This document shows positions 1 to 4,994 of a DNA stretch of 14,690 nucleotides, piece after piece (within the stretch, counting starts at the first letter, position 1; the number at the start of each line of letters is the position of its first letter). Under the pieces are notes generated by a model, which saw only the letters and a list, made by a program, of their open reading frames with translations, did not search any database and had not been told where the DNA came from. The stretch spans positions 1 to 14,690 of the forward strand of contig JAMOMX010000123.1 in assembly GCA_027066935.1 (NCBI GenBank). Reading direction: 5' to 3'. Source of the stretch: Sulfurimonas sp. GTDB lineage: Bacteria; Campylobacterota; Campylobacteria; Campylobacterales; Sulfurimonadaceae. The position numbers were made by a program, and so were the translations under genes.

Positions 1-11
1 GATGCTTTCAT
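1..11 (-). CDS. brnA: Probable start of BrnA-like antitoxin gene (runs off the left edge)
   Basis: On the minus strand a strong Shine-Dalgarno, AAAAGGAGG (29-21), is followed nine bases later by ATG at 11-9, then AAA GCA. It lies out of frame inside the 3' end of the BrnT frame. BrnA antitoxin genes normally follow or overlap brnT, and many BrnA proteins start M-K-(A/K). Only three codons are visible, so the identity comes from position and ribosome-binding site, not protein similarity. If the toxin is broken as it appears, this antitoxin may be an orphan that has lost its native promoter. Confidence 0.5.
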
Positions 12-132
12 AAAGTTTGACCTCCTTTTCTCTAGATCGTCTTACAGAAATAATTCTAATATTTGTATCTCTATAAGTAATAATCACAGTATAGTTTTTT
101 GAATTGATTTGTCCTAAATGCAAAAAACGGTT
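1..132 (-). pseudogene. brnT: BrnT-like toxin, C-terminal part only (5' end lost at IS21 scar, 3' end off window)
   Basis: Read on the minus strand from 132 to 1, an open frame of 44 codons begins NRFLHLGQI and continues with YTVIITYRD, then IRIISVRRSREKE and LYESI. This matches the second half of BrnT ribonuclease toxins, where an LG..I strand, a VIYT strand and the IRIISAR..E...Y motif form the C-terminal part of the RelE-like fold. A full BrnT is about 90 residues. The N-terminal half is absent: upstream of about 132 the sequence becomes IS21-end repeats, and the frame meets a TAG at 175-177. I did not find the missing half beyond the IS fragment. The toxin is therefore presumably inactive unless a fusion product starts at an internal TTG. 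The family call rests on motif recall, not a search. Confidence 0.7.
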
Positions 133-136
133 CAAA

Positions 137-235
137 TCGGTCAGTAAGACGGAGTTAGTTCGGTCACTAAAATGCTAAACATTCGGTCAGTCAAGACGGA
201 AATGATTCGGTCATTTTTGACTAAAGACCGTCTTG
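137..235 (+). repeat. Multiple terminal repeats of an IS21-family left end
   Basis: Four directly repeated TCGGTCA units lie in this stretch: TCGGTCAGTAAGACGGA (137-153), TTCGGTCACTAAAATG (159-174), TTCGGTCAGTCAAGACGGA (182-200) and TTCGGTCATTTTTGACT (206-222). They are about 23 bp apart. An inverted unit, CCGTCTTG at 228-235, pairs exactly with CAAGACGG at 192-199. IS21-family elements carry several copies of their terminal sequence at each end as transposase (IstA) binding sites, and here the array sits 70-170 bp before a truncated istA. The exact tip is unresolved: a TG dinucleotide lies at 119-120, but BrnT-like coding appears to continue to about 132. Confidence 0.65.
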
Positions 236-281
236 TAAGAAATATTTAAGAAGAGGGTTTTCTGAATTTATATACACTGCT

Positions 282-297
282 TGTAAATTAATTTACA
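282..297. promoter_or_regulatory. 16-bp perfect palindrome overlapping the istA ribosome-binding site
   Basis: TGTAAATTAATTTACA is its own reverse complement. It ends on the first base of the AGGAG Shine-Dalgarno (297-301), seven bases before the istA ATG. Its position suits an operator or an RNA hairpin that limits transposase expression. That role is inferred from position only. AT-rich palindromes arise by chance more easily than GC-rich ones. Confidence 0.35.
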
Positions 298-307
298 GGA
301 GTGTTGA

Positions 308-451
308 ATGAGGATTACGCCTATGAAAAAGATACGAGAAGTTTTAGAACTTCATGTGAAGATGAAACTATCAGCTAGAAAAACACAAAGCATAGTTGGA
401 GTGCCAAGAAGTACAGTTTTAGACTATGCTTCCAGATTTGTTTTTAAGTAG
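308..451 (+). pseudogene. istA: IS21-family transposase IstA, truncated after the N-terminal HTH
   Basis: ATG at 308 follows AGGAG (297-301) with good spacing. The 47-codon product contains MKKIREVLELHVKMKLS, then ARKTQSIVGVPRSTVLDYASRF, ending VFK and TAG. This is the N-terminal helix-turn-helix of IstA, the DDE transposase of IS21-family elements, which normally runs to several hundred residues. The rest of istA, all of istB and the right end are missing. Homology appears to stop around DYASRF (about base 440), so the last residues are probably from flanking DNA. With the upstream terminal repeats this is the left end of a deleted element. A second ATG (codon 6) is the alternative start. 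Confidence 0.7.
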
Positions 452-461
452 CGTTCATCTT

Positions 462-483
462 CAGTGACGCTGTGCGTTCACTG
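462..483. repeat. Short GC-rich hairpin beside the istA break point
   Basis: CAGTGACGC (462-470), loop TGT, then GCGTTCACTG (474-483) form a near-perfect stem with one bulged T. GCGTTCA also occurs as a direct repeat at 451-457 and 474-480. No T-run follows on either strand, so it is not a convincing intrinsic terminator for the fic gene that ends at 502. It marks the boundary between the IS remnant and the Fic operon and may be a rearrangement scar. Confidence 0.4.
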
Positions 484-501
484 CTAGTATTTGTTATGTT
501 C

Positions 502-1773
502 TTAACTTCTTGTAATATCAATATCTAATTCGTAATAAATTTTTAAACCTGTTTGTTTTTTCCTTAATAATTTAAAATCGATTAAAAATTTCATATCTTT
601 TAAAATTGTTTGAGTTGAAAGTTTAAATCTATTTGCAACTTCTTTAGATGTCATAGCAAATGCCCTTTTATTTTTTGCAATAAGTTTCAAAATATTTTCT
701 TGTCGCTTGGTTAATTTAACATCTAATTCTTCAACTTTATCAAATATTATACTTTCTCTAAAATAGAGAAATACTCTGTCATCTAGCACTTCTAATGCTT
801 CAATCATGATATCTTGAATATAATATATGAAATAAGTTAAATCTAATTCATTCTCTTCTACATCAATAAATGCTTTTTCATATTCTTTTTTTCTTTTTTC
901 ACTTGAATGAATAATTTCAGATAAAGATATATAGTAAAACATATCAAAACCATTCTGTCCAAGTATATGAGTAAATAAAACTCTTAATGTTCTTCCGTTT
1001 CCATCAAAATGAGGATGTATATATCCATATAAAAAATGAAAGGCAATAACCTTATACATTGATTCAATATATTCTACTTCACAGTCATCATTATTAGAAT
1101 TAGTAAATAAATAAAGTTTATTAATCATTTTCTTCATTTTTTCAATATTGGAGGTTGGTTGAAAAACAACTTTTTGTGTAGCTGTTGTAATATCGACACC
1201 ACCATTTCTATAAACTCCTTCATCTTCTTTTTCATCAAGAGTATCTTCTGAAATCATTTTATGCAATGACAAAACAAAATCATCATCAAGTGTTTGTTCT
1301 TTATTACCAAAAATATATTCTAGGGCTTTATAATTATTAAAAATCATTCTTTCTGATTTATCTGCAGGTGTTAATCGCTTTTTTATTATTTCTTCTGTTC
1401 TTTTTTTTGTACTGTGAGCACCCTCTATTGATGATGAATGAAATGCTTCAGAAAGTAAAGTATCAAAAATGAGTTCTTTTTTATAGCTTTCTTTAAAAGA
1501 ATAAGAACTGCTTCTCCAAAAGTTTTTAATTTTATCTACATTTTCTTTCATGAGATGAGTTTCAACGAACGTAAAGCTTTCCCCCTCTAAACTGATAAGT
1601 TCTTTTTTTCTATTTCTATATTTGAGTATTTTTTCATAAACTTTATCATAATCACAACCACTTTCAAGAATAAGTTTTTTTCTATATGCAATTTCTTTTG
1701 GAGTATAATACTTGTCAACAGTTAAGTATTTCATCCATTCTTTAGATGAAGAAGGATAGGTTTTTTTAATCAT
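502..1773 (-). CDS. Fic-domain protein AMPylase with C-terminal winged helix
   Basis: A 423-aa Fic-family protein. Such enzymes usually transfer AMP from ATP to a hydroxyl side chain of a target protein. The Fic core is at about residues 165-300, with the signature HPHFDGNGR at 253-261 containing catalytic His253 and the D-G-N-G-R loop. An inhibitory motif of the (S/T)xxxE(G/N) type, SSSIEG (113-118), lies before the core, as in class II self-inhibited Fic proteins. Residues about 352-415 (LTKRQENILKLI, then TSKEVANRF and TQTILKDMKFL) look like a winged helix-turn-helix, so DNA binding is likely. In the signature the third residue is His where Phe is usual and Phe is fourth. The gene follows an 84-aa gene with an 11-bp gap and has a good ribosome site, GGGAGA. 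The target protein is unknown. Confidence 0.9.
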   Translation of the reverse strand: MIKKTYPSSSKEWMKYLTVDKYYTPKEIAYRKKLILESGCDYDKVYEKILKYRNRKKELISLEGESFTFVETHLMKENVDKIKNFWRSSSYSFKESYKKELIFDTLLSEAFHSSSIEGAHSTKKRTEEIIKKRLTPADKSERMIFNNYKALEYIFGNKEQTLDDDFVLSLHKMISEDTLDEKEDEGVYRNGGVDITTATQKVVFQPTSNIEKMKKMINKLYLFTNSNNDDCEVEYIESMYKVIAFHFLYGYIHPHFDGNGRTLRVLFTHILGQNGFDMFYYISLSEIIHSSEKRKKEYEKAFIDVEENELDLTYFIYYIQDIMIEALEVLDDRVFLYFRESIIFDKVEELDVKLTKRQENILKLIAKNKRAFAMTSKEVANRFKLSTQTILKDMKFLIDFKLLRKKQTGLKIYYELDIDITRS

Positions 1774-1784
1774 TTTATCTCCCT

Positions 1785-2039
1785 TTAGTTTCGGTTTGAG
1801 ATTAGTTCATTTACTTTAATCATAACTCTCTGAAAATCATCAGTTCCTATTGGATAAGAGGGGCTCTTTCTACCAGAAACTTTCCCATCATATACCATTT
1901 GTATTTTTACAACCTCATGGTTTATATTTTCCCAGTGCTCTAATCCTATTGAAATTTTATATTGTGTATTTTCTGGATGTGGATTACTAGCATTTACATA
2001 TACTGTTTGTATATCATTTGGAAAAAAAGTTTTTGCCAT
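1785..2039 (-). CDS. Conserved-looking small protein, first gene of the fic operon, function unknown
   Basis: I do not recognise this 84-aa protein. It starts MAKTFFPNDIQTVYVN, has a central stretch with alternating hydrophobic residues (YKISIGLEHWENI, then VVKIQMVYDGKV) and ends in a likely helix (FQRVMIKVNELI). It is probably a small soluble mainly-beta protein, with no signal peptide, membrane segment or cysteine cluster. ATG at 2039 has an AGGA site and lies about 30 bases below a TATAAT box. Its stop is 11 bp before the fic start, so the two are cotranscribed. Many Fic toxins have a small upstream partner (for example VbhA with VbhT), but such antitoxins carry the SxxxEG helix. This one does not; its Fic neighbour carries its own. 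An antitoxin, substrate or adaptor role is only inferred. Confidence 0.8.
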   Translation of the reverse strand: MAKTFFPNDIQTVYVNASNPHPENTQYKISIGLEHWENINHEVVKIQMVYDGKVSGRKSPSYPIGTDDFQRVMIKVNELISNRN

Positions 2040-2068
2040 TTTAAAATCCTAAATATTATTTAGTAGCA

Positions 2069-2097
2069 ATTATAACAAAGAAACTATTTGTAGTTAA
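2069..2097 (-). promoter_or_regulatory. Promoter of the small-protein/fic operon
   Basis: On the minus strand TATAAT (2074-2069) is preceded at 17 bp by TTAACT (2097-2092), four of six matches to TTGACA. Transcription would start about 2062, leaving a leader of about 22 bases before the ATG at 2039. This is one of the best sigma70-type pairs in the window. Confidence 0.65.
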
Positions 2098-2127
2098 CTA
2101 AAGGTTTCTATAGTAATCTAAAGGTTT
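2098..2127. promoter_or_regulatory. Two direct repeats CTAAAGGTTT just upstream of the fic-operon -35
   Basis: CTAAAGGTTT occurs at 2098-2107 and again at 2118-2127, identical over 10 bp and 20 bp apart, close to two helical turns. The first copy abuts the -35 box of the minus-strand promoter. The phasing suits two copies of a regulator binding one face of the DNA. The winged helix of the Fic protein is a natural candidate for autoregulation, but nothing in the sequence proves it. Confidence 0.5.
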
Positions 2128-2192
2128 AGCTTTCGGCTATACAACTCTTTATTCAAACACATTATATACAGAGTAACCTTAAATATCAAAAA

Positions 2193-2339
2193 TAACACAC
2201 ACTGATAATGTGTGTTAAATATAAAGAATTTGTTAAAAATATGACAAAATGACATATTTTTGTATTTTTATATAAAAAAAGCTTATTATTTTTAAAAATT
2301 TAATGTGTGTTAATTTGAAAATACTCTACATAACACACA
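2193..2339. repeat. Four copies of TAACACACA / TGTGTGTTA in two inverted pairs
   Basis: TAACACACA is at 2193-2201 and 2331-2339. Its reverse complement TGTGTGTTA is at 2209-2217 and 2304-2312. Copies one and two form a tight dyad with a 7-bp spacer; copies three and four face outward with an 18-bp gap. Between them lie a 9-bp inverted repeat, AAAAATATG/CATATTTTT (2235-2243, 2253-2261), and a 14-bp palindrome, TTTTTATATAAAAA (2265-2278). I see no gene here. The pattern suggests operators of a lost toxin-antitoxin operon (a PIN remnant starts at 2367) or a miniature element. The 9-mer is not a DnaA box: TTATCCACA differs at three positions. Confidence 0.6.
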
Positions 2340-2366
2340 CAATGTTAATTAAAAGAAAGATTGAAG

Positions 2367-2479
2367 ATGGAAGCTAAAAAAAAGCTATATGTTGAAACTA
2401 CGATGATTTATATTCATATAGCTTCATAGAAAATAGAGATAATCACCCTTTTAGAGTTTTAAATTTATGTAAAAAGTGA
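2367..2479 (+). pseudogene. Decayed PIN-domain (VapC-like) toxin fragment
   Basis: ATG at 2367 gives MEAKKKLYVETTMIYIHIAS then TAG at 2427-2429. KLYVETT is the characteristic first strand of PIN ribonucleases, where the acidic residue before T(T/S) binds metal. A second frame, offset by one base, continues plausibly as YSFIENRDNHPFRVLNLCKK from 2417 to a TGA at 2477-2479, similar to the ...RD.H...V..LF segment that follows in some PIN proteins. So a start plus about 35 residues remain of a protein normally about 130-160 residues, with a frameshift near 2415. The 3' end runs into the convergent prs gene. A possible GAAAGATTGAAG ribosome site precedes the ATG. No antitoxin gene is visible. Confidence 0.5.
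2376..2424 (-). terminator. Likely intrinsic terminator of prs
   Basis: On the minus strand, 41 bases after the prs stop, AAGCTATATG (2424-2415) and CATATAGCTT (2391-2382) form a perfect 10-bp stem around a 23-base loop, followed by a run of eight T ending at 2376. The stem is AT-rich and the loop long, so efficiency may be moderate. It lies inside the PIN-toxin remnant, and its left arm coincides with that remnant's frameshift. Confidence 0.5.
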
Positions 2480-3391
2480 GTTTACACTCTCGTTGTGATA
2501 CACACGACGAATTACTTCGCCAAAAAGTGGAGCTACTGATAATACTTTGATTTTTTTATGTGGTTGTGTAGTTAGTGTGTTTGTAATAATAAGCTCATCA
2601 AGCTCACCATTTTCTAAATTTTCATAAGCTTTTCCACTTAAGACACCATGAGTAGCACATGCCATTACAGAAGATGCACCATTGTTTTTAAGTGCAGTTG
2701 CTGCTTTTACCATAGTTCCAGCAGTATCAACCATATCATCTATCATAATTACATCATACCCATCTACATCACCAATAATATTCATAACTTCGCTCTCATT
2801 CGCTTTTTCACGGCGCTTATCGATAATAACCATCTCTAAACCCATTCGTTTTGCAAAATATCTAGCACGAGCAACACCACCAATATCTGGACTTGCAATA
2901 ATAGGGTTTTTAAGGTTTTTGCTTTTTATATATTGCTCAAATGTTATTGAACCATAAAGATTATCAACAGGTATATCAAAAAAACCTTGAATTTGACCAG
3001 CATGTAAATCTATAGTTACAACTCTATCAATTCCAGCTGTTTCATAAAGGTTAGCAACAAGTTTAGCAGTAATAGGCACACGAGGAGCAGCTTTTCTATC
3101 TTGTCTTGCGTAACCATAATATGGAACAACTGCAGTAATACTTTGAGCAGATGAACGTTTAAGAGCATCTGTCATAATAAGAAGCTCCATAAGATTGTTG
3201 TTTGATGGAGCTCCAGTTGATTGGATAATAAATACATCACGACCGCGAACACTCTCAGCAATTTGAACTGAAATCTCACCATCACTAAATGTTTTTGTTT
3301 CAGCCTTAGCTAAAGGCACATCTAAAATTTTACAAATCTCATTTGCAAAATCAATACTAGCTGTTCCAGCAAAAATCTTATAACCTCGCAT
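2465..3391 (-). CDS. prs: Ribose-phosphate pyrophosphokinase (PRPP synthase)
   Basis: Makes 5-phosphoribosyl-1-pyrophosphate from ribose 5-phosphate and ATP, the entry point to purine, pyrimidine, histidine, tryptophan and NAD synthesis. The 308-aa length is typical of class I enzymes. Visible motifs are the nucleotide loop ARQDRK (95-100), the DLHAGQIQGFF metal and substrate segment (128-138), DKRR (191-194) as the flexible catalytic loop, and the PRPP loop IDDMVDTAGT (217-226). ATG at 3391 is preceded by AAGGA. A 198-bp gap separates it from amiA and contains a possible promoter, so it probably has its own transcript. It converges on the PIN remnant. Confidence 0.97.
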   Translation of the reverse strand: MRGYKIFAGTASIDFANEICKILDVPLAKAETKTFSDGEISVQIAESVRGRDVFIIQSTGAPSNNNLMELLIMTDALKRSSAQSITAVVPYYGYARQDRKAAPRVPITAKLVANLYETAGIDRVVTIDLHAGQIQGFFDIPVDNLYGSITFEQYIKSKNLKNPIIASPDIGGVARARYFAKRMGLEMVIIDKRREKANESEVMNIIGDVDGYDVIMIDDMVDTAGTMVKAATALKNNGASSVMACATHGVLSGKAYENLENGELDELIITNTLTTQPHKKIKVLSVAPLFGEVIRRVYHNESVNSLFT

Positions 3392-3417
3392 TGTAATCCT
3401 TATATATTAATATTGCA

Positions 3418-3423
3418 ATTGTA
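3418..3423 (-). promoter_or_regulatory. Possible -10 box for prs
   Basis: TACAAT on the minus strand lies 26 bases upstream of the prs ATG, within an AT-rich run. No clear -35 is seen at 17 bp (ACATCT). Vegetative promoters in Campylobacterota often lack a conserved -35. Confidence 0.35.
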
Positions 3424-3469
3424 CTAAAAATCTACTTTAGAGATGTTAAAATTGTGAGTAAGTAAAAGT

Positions 3470-3562
3470 TTATTTATAAATAGATGTAAAAAAAGTTCTA
3501 AAATATACAAAAATCACTACACACCAAAAACTAAGTCCAACATTAATTCTTCTTTTATCTTT
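3470..3562 (-). other. Possible 30-codon open frame encoding one hydrophobic segment; no standard start
   Basis: Between amiA and prs, an open minus-strand frame follows a TAA at 3565-3563 and reads KDKRRINVG, then LSFWCVVIFVYF, then RTFFTSIYK and TAA. A basic head followed by a short membrane-like stretch with Trp and Cys resembles a tiny membrane protein. However, there is no ATG or TTG in frame, and the only GTG lies inside the hydrophobic stretch. The ATG at 3569 is in another frame and stops after four codons. It may be chance in AT-rich DNA, a non-standard ATT start, or a gene remnant. Confidence 0.15.
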
Positions 3563-3589
3563 TTAACATTGCTTTTAATTTATAATAAA

Positions 3590-4987
3590 TTATTGTCTAT
3601 TATTTCTAAAATATCTTTCAATCCCATTTGCCATGCCACGAGCCATTGTTTTTCTATAGTTGTCATTTACTAAGCGTTTAGCTTCACTCGGATTTGTAAT
3701 ATACCCTACTTCTACTAAAACTGCTGGCATTTGCGCACCAACTAATACCCAAAATGGACCCTCTCTAACTCCTCCATCTCTGACACCTTTATAGTGCTTA
3801 TTTAAAGACCCTAACATCCCTCTTTGTAAGTCAATAGCAAGTTTATGAGATGCTACTGTTTTAGCATGATTTAAAAATTTTAAGAAATTTTGTTTACCAT
3901 ATATATTCATATCTGAAATATCTGCCTTATTCTCTTTTGCAGCAACACTTTCAGCTCTCTTTGAGCGGGATGGAGATAAAAAATAGCTCTCTATACCTTT
4001 AATTTTATGAACATTTTTAGAAACAGCATTTGCATGAATACTTAAAAATAAATCAGCAGATTTTTTATTTGCAAAAGCAGTTCTATTACTTAATTTAATA
4101 TAATTATCCCTATCTCTTGTCATATATACTTTATATCCGCGAGCCAATAAAAAACTTTTTAGATGTTTTGCTATCTTTAAAACAACAATTTTTTCTCTAT
4201 AGTTTTTATACCCAACAGCACCTGGGTCTCTACCACCATGACCAACATCAATAACAATGATTTTATTTTTATTTTTATTTAAATCTATTGGAATATATTG
4301 TACTTCTTTCTTTTTTACAGACTTACTAATATTATTATTTGTGATGATACTGATAGTTAAAGATTTTGTATCTCTTTTAAATCTGACTTTTAATTTTGTA
4401 GAATTTTCAATAACAAGACGTAAAGTATTTGGCGTATATTGTGCTAGTACTATTCTTTTAACACCATCTTTTCTTAAAGTTTGACTTTTTGTAAGCATTG
4501 AAGCATGAATATCAAAAATATACCTATATTTTTTCTTTTTTTCATCATATAATGTAAAATAATTTATTTGATTTTGTCGAAGTTTTTTATTAAACTTTAA
4601 TACAAGTTTATCATTATTAAGCCAAGATACACTCTTTAGCTTGTGAGATGATTTTAAAATTATTTTATTGACATTTTTTGATTTCTCTGGAGGCTTAGTA
4701 TAAGCTTTTTTAACTTTAAAAGTAGCTAGCTCATCTTGATATTGAGATATATCAATATGGAGTGCTTTACCACTTTTAACAATCCCTACCAATGAATCTT
4801 TTCTAAGTTTTTCATCTGCAGAGATGATTGAGCGAAGATATAAGTTTTTATAATCATTATATGCAAGAAACTGATCGCTTTTTGAACCAGTTTGCATATA
4901 AGTATTTGCTCTTTTTAATATCCCACTATTATCTAATGCGAGGAGTGATATGCTTAATATTACTAAAATAAAAAAGGAACGCAACAT
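3590..4987 (-). CDS. amiA: Periplasmic N-acetylmuramoyl-L-alanine amidase (AMIN + Amidase_3)
   Basis: Cleaves the bond between N-acetylmuramic acid and the stem peptide in peptidoglycan, acting in daughter-cell separation. The 465-aa protein begins with a signal peptide, MLRSFFILVILSISLLALDNS. A linker with basic and helical segments follows, then an AMIN-like beta domain at about 105-215 that should target the enzyme to the wall. The zinc amidase domain runs from about 243 to 462. The expected zinc ligands are visible: His250 in DVGHGG, Glu265 in YREK, His318 in SIHANA, and the catalytic Glu426 in VLVEVGYITN. It starts 7 bp after the NMO gene. In H. pylori the equivalent gene at this position is amiA (HP0772). 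A regulatory helix as in E. coli AmiB/AmiC may lie at about 335-385. Confidence 0.93.
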   Translation of the reverse strand: MLRSFFILVILSISLLALDNSGILKRANTYMQTGSKSDQFLAYNDYKNLYLRSIISADEKLRKDSLVGIVKSGKALHIDISQYQDELATFKVKKAYTKPPEKSKNVNKIILKSSHKLKSVSWLNNDKLVLKFNKKLRQNQINYFTLYDEKKKKYRYIFDIHASMLTKSQTLRKDGVKRIVLAQYTPNTLRLVIENSTKLKVRFKRDTKSLTISIITNNNISKSVKKKEVQYIPIDLNKNKNKIIVIDVGHGGRDPGAVGYKNYREKIVVLKIAKHLKSFLLARGYKVYMTRDRDNYIKLSNRTAFANKKSADLFLSIHANAVSKNVHKIKGIESYFLSPSRSKRAESVAAKENKADISDMNIYGKQNFLKFLNHAKTVASHKLAIDLQRGMLGSLNKHYKGVRDGGVREGPFWVLVGAQMPAVLVEVGYITNPSEAKRLVNDNYRKTMARGMANGIERYFRNNRQ

Positions 4988-4994
4988 ATTTAAA

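Noticed and set aside
37..54. GATCGTCTTACAGAAATA resembles GACCGTCTTGTAAGAAATA at 226-244
   Set aside because: The left copy codes for the BrnT SVRRSR motif on the other strand, so the likeness to the IS repeats is probably coincidence and not a target duplication.
462..483. Terminator for the fic operon
   Set aside because: The stem is good but no T-run follows on the minus strand.
451..501. Possible integron attC-like site
   Set aside because: The hairpin and TTGTTATGT do not give matched RYYYAAC and GTTRRRY core sites, and no integrase is present.
2193..2339. TAACACACA repeats as DnaA boxes of an origin
   Set aside because: They differ from TTATCCACA at three of nine positions and no dnaA, dnaN or unwinding-region context is present.
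2648..2957. Two plus-strand open frames (63 and 91 codons) opposite prs
   Set aside because: They lie entirely antisense to the strongly supported prs gene and have low-complexity Ser/Ile/Thr-rich products with no family motif.
4257..4484. 75-codon plus-strand frame opposite amiA
   Set aside because: Antisense shadow of a Lys/Asn-rich part of the amidase; its Phe/Leu-rich product is what such complements give.
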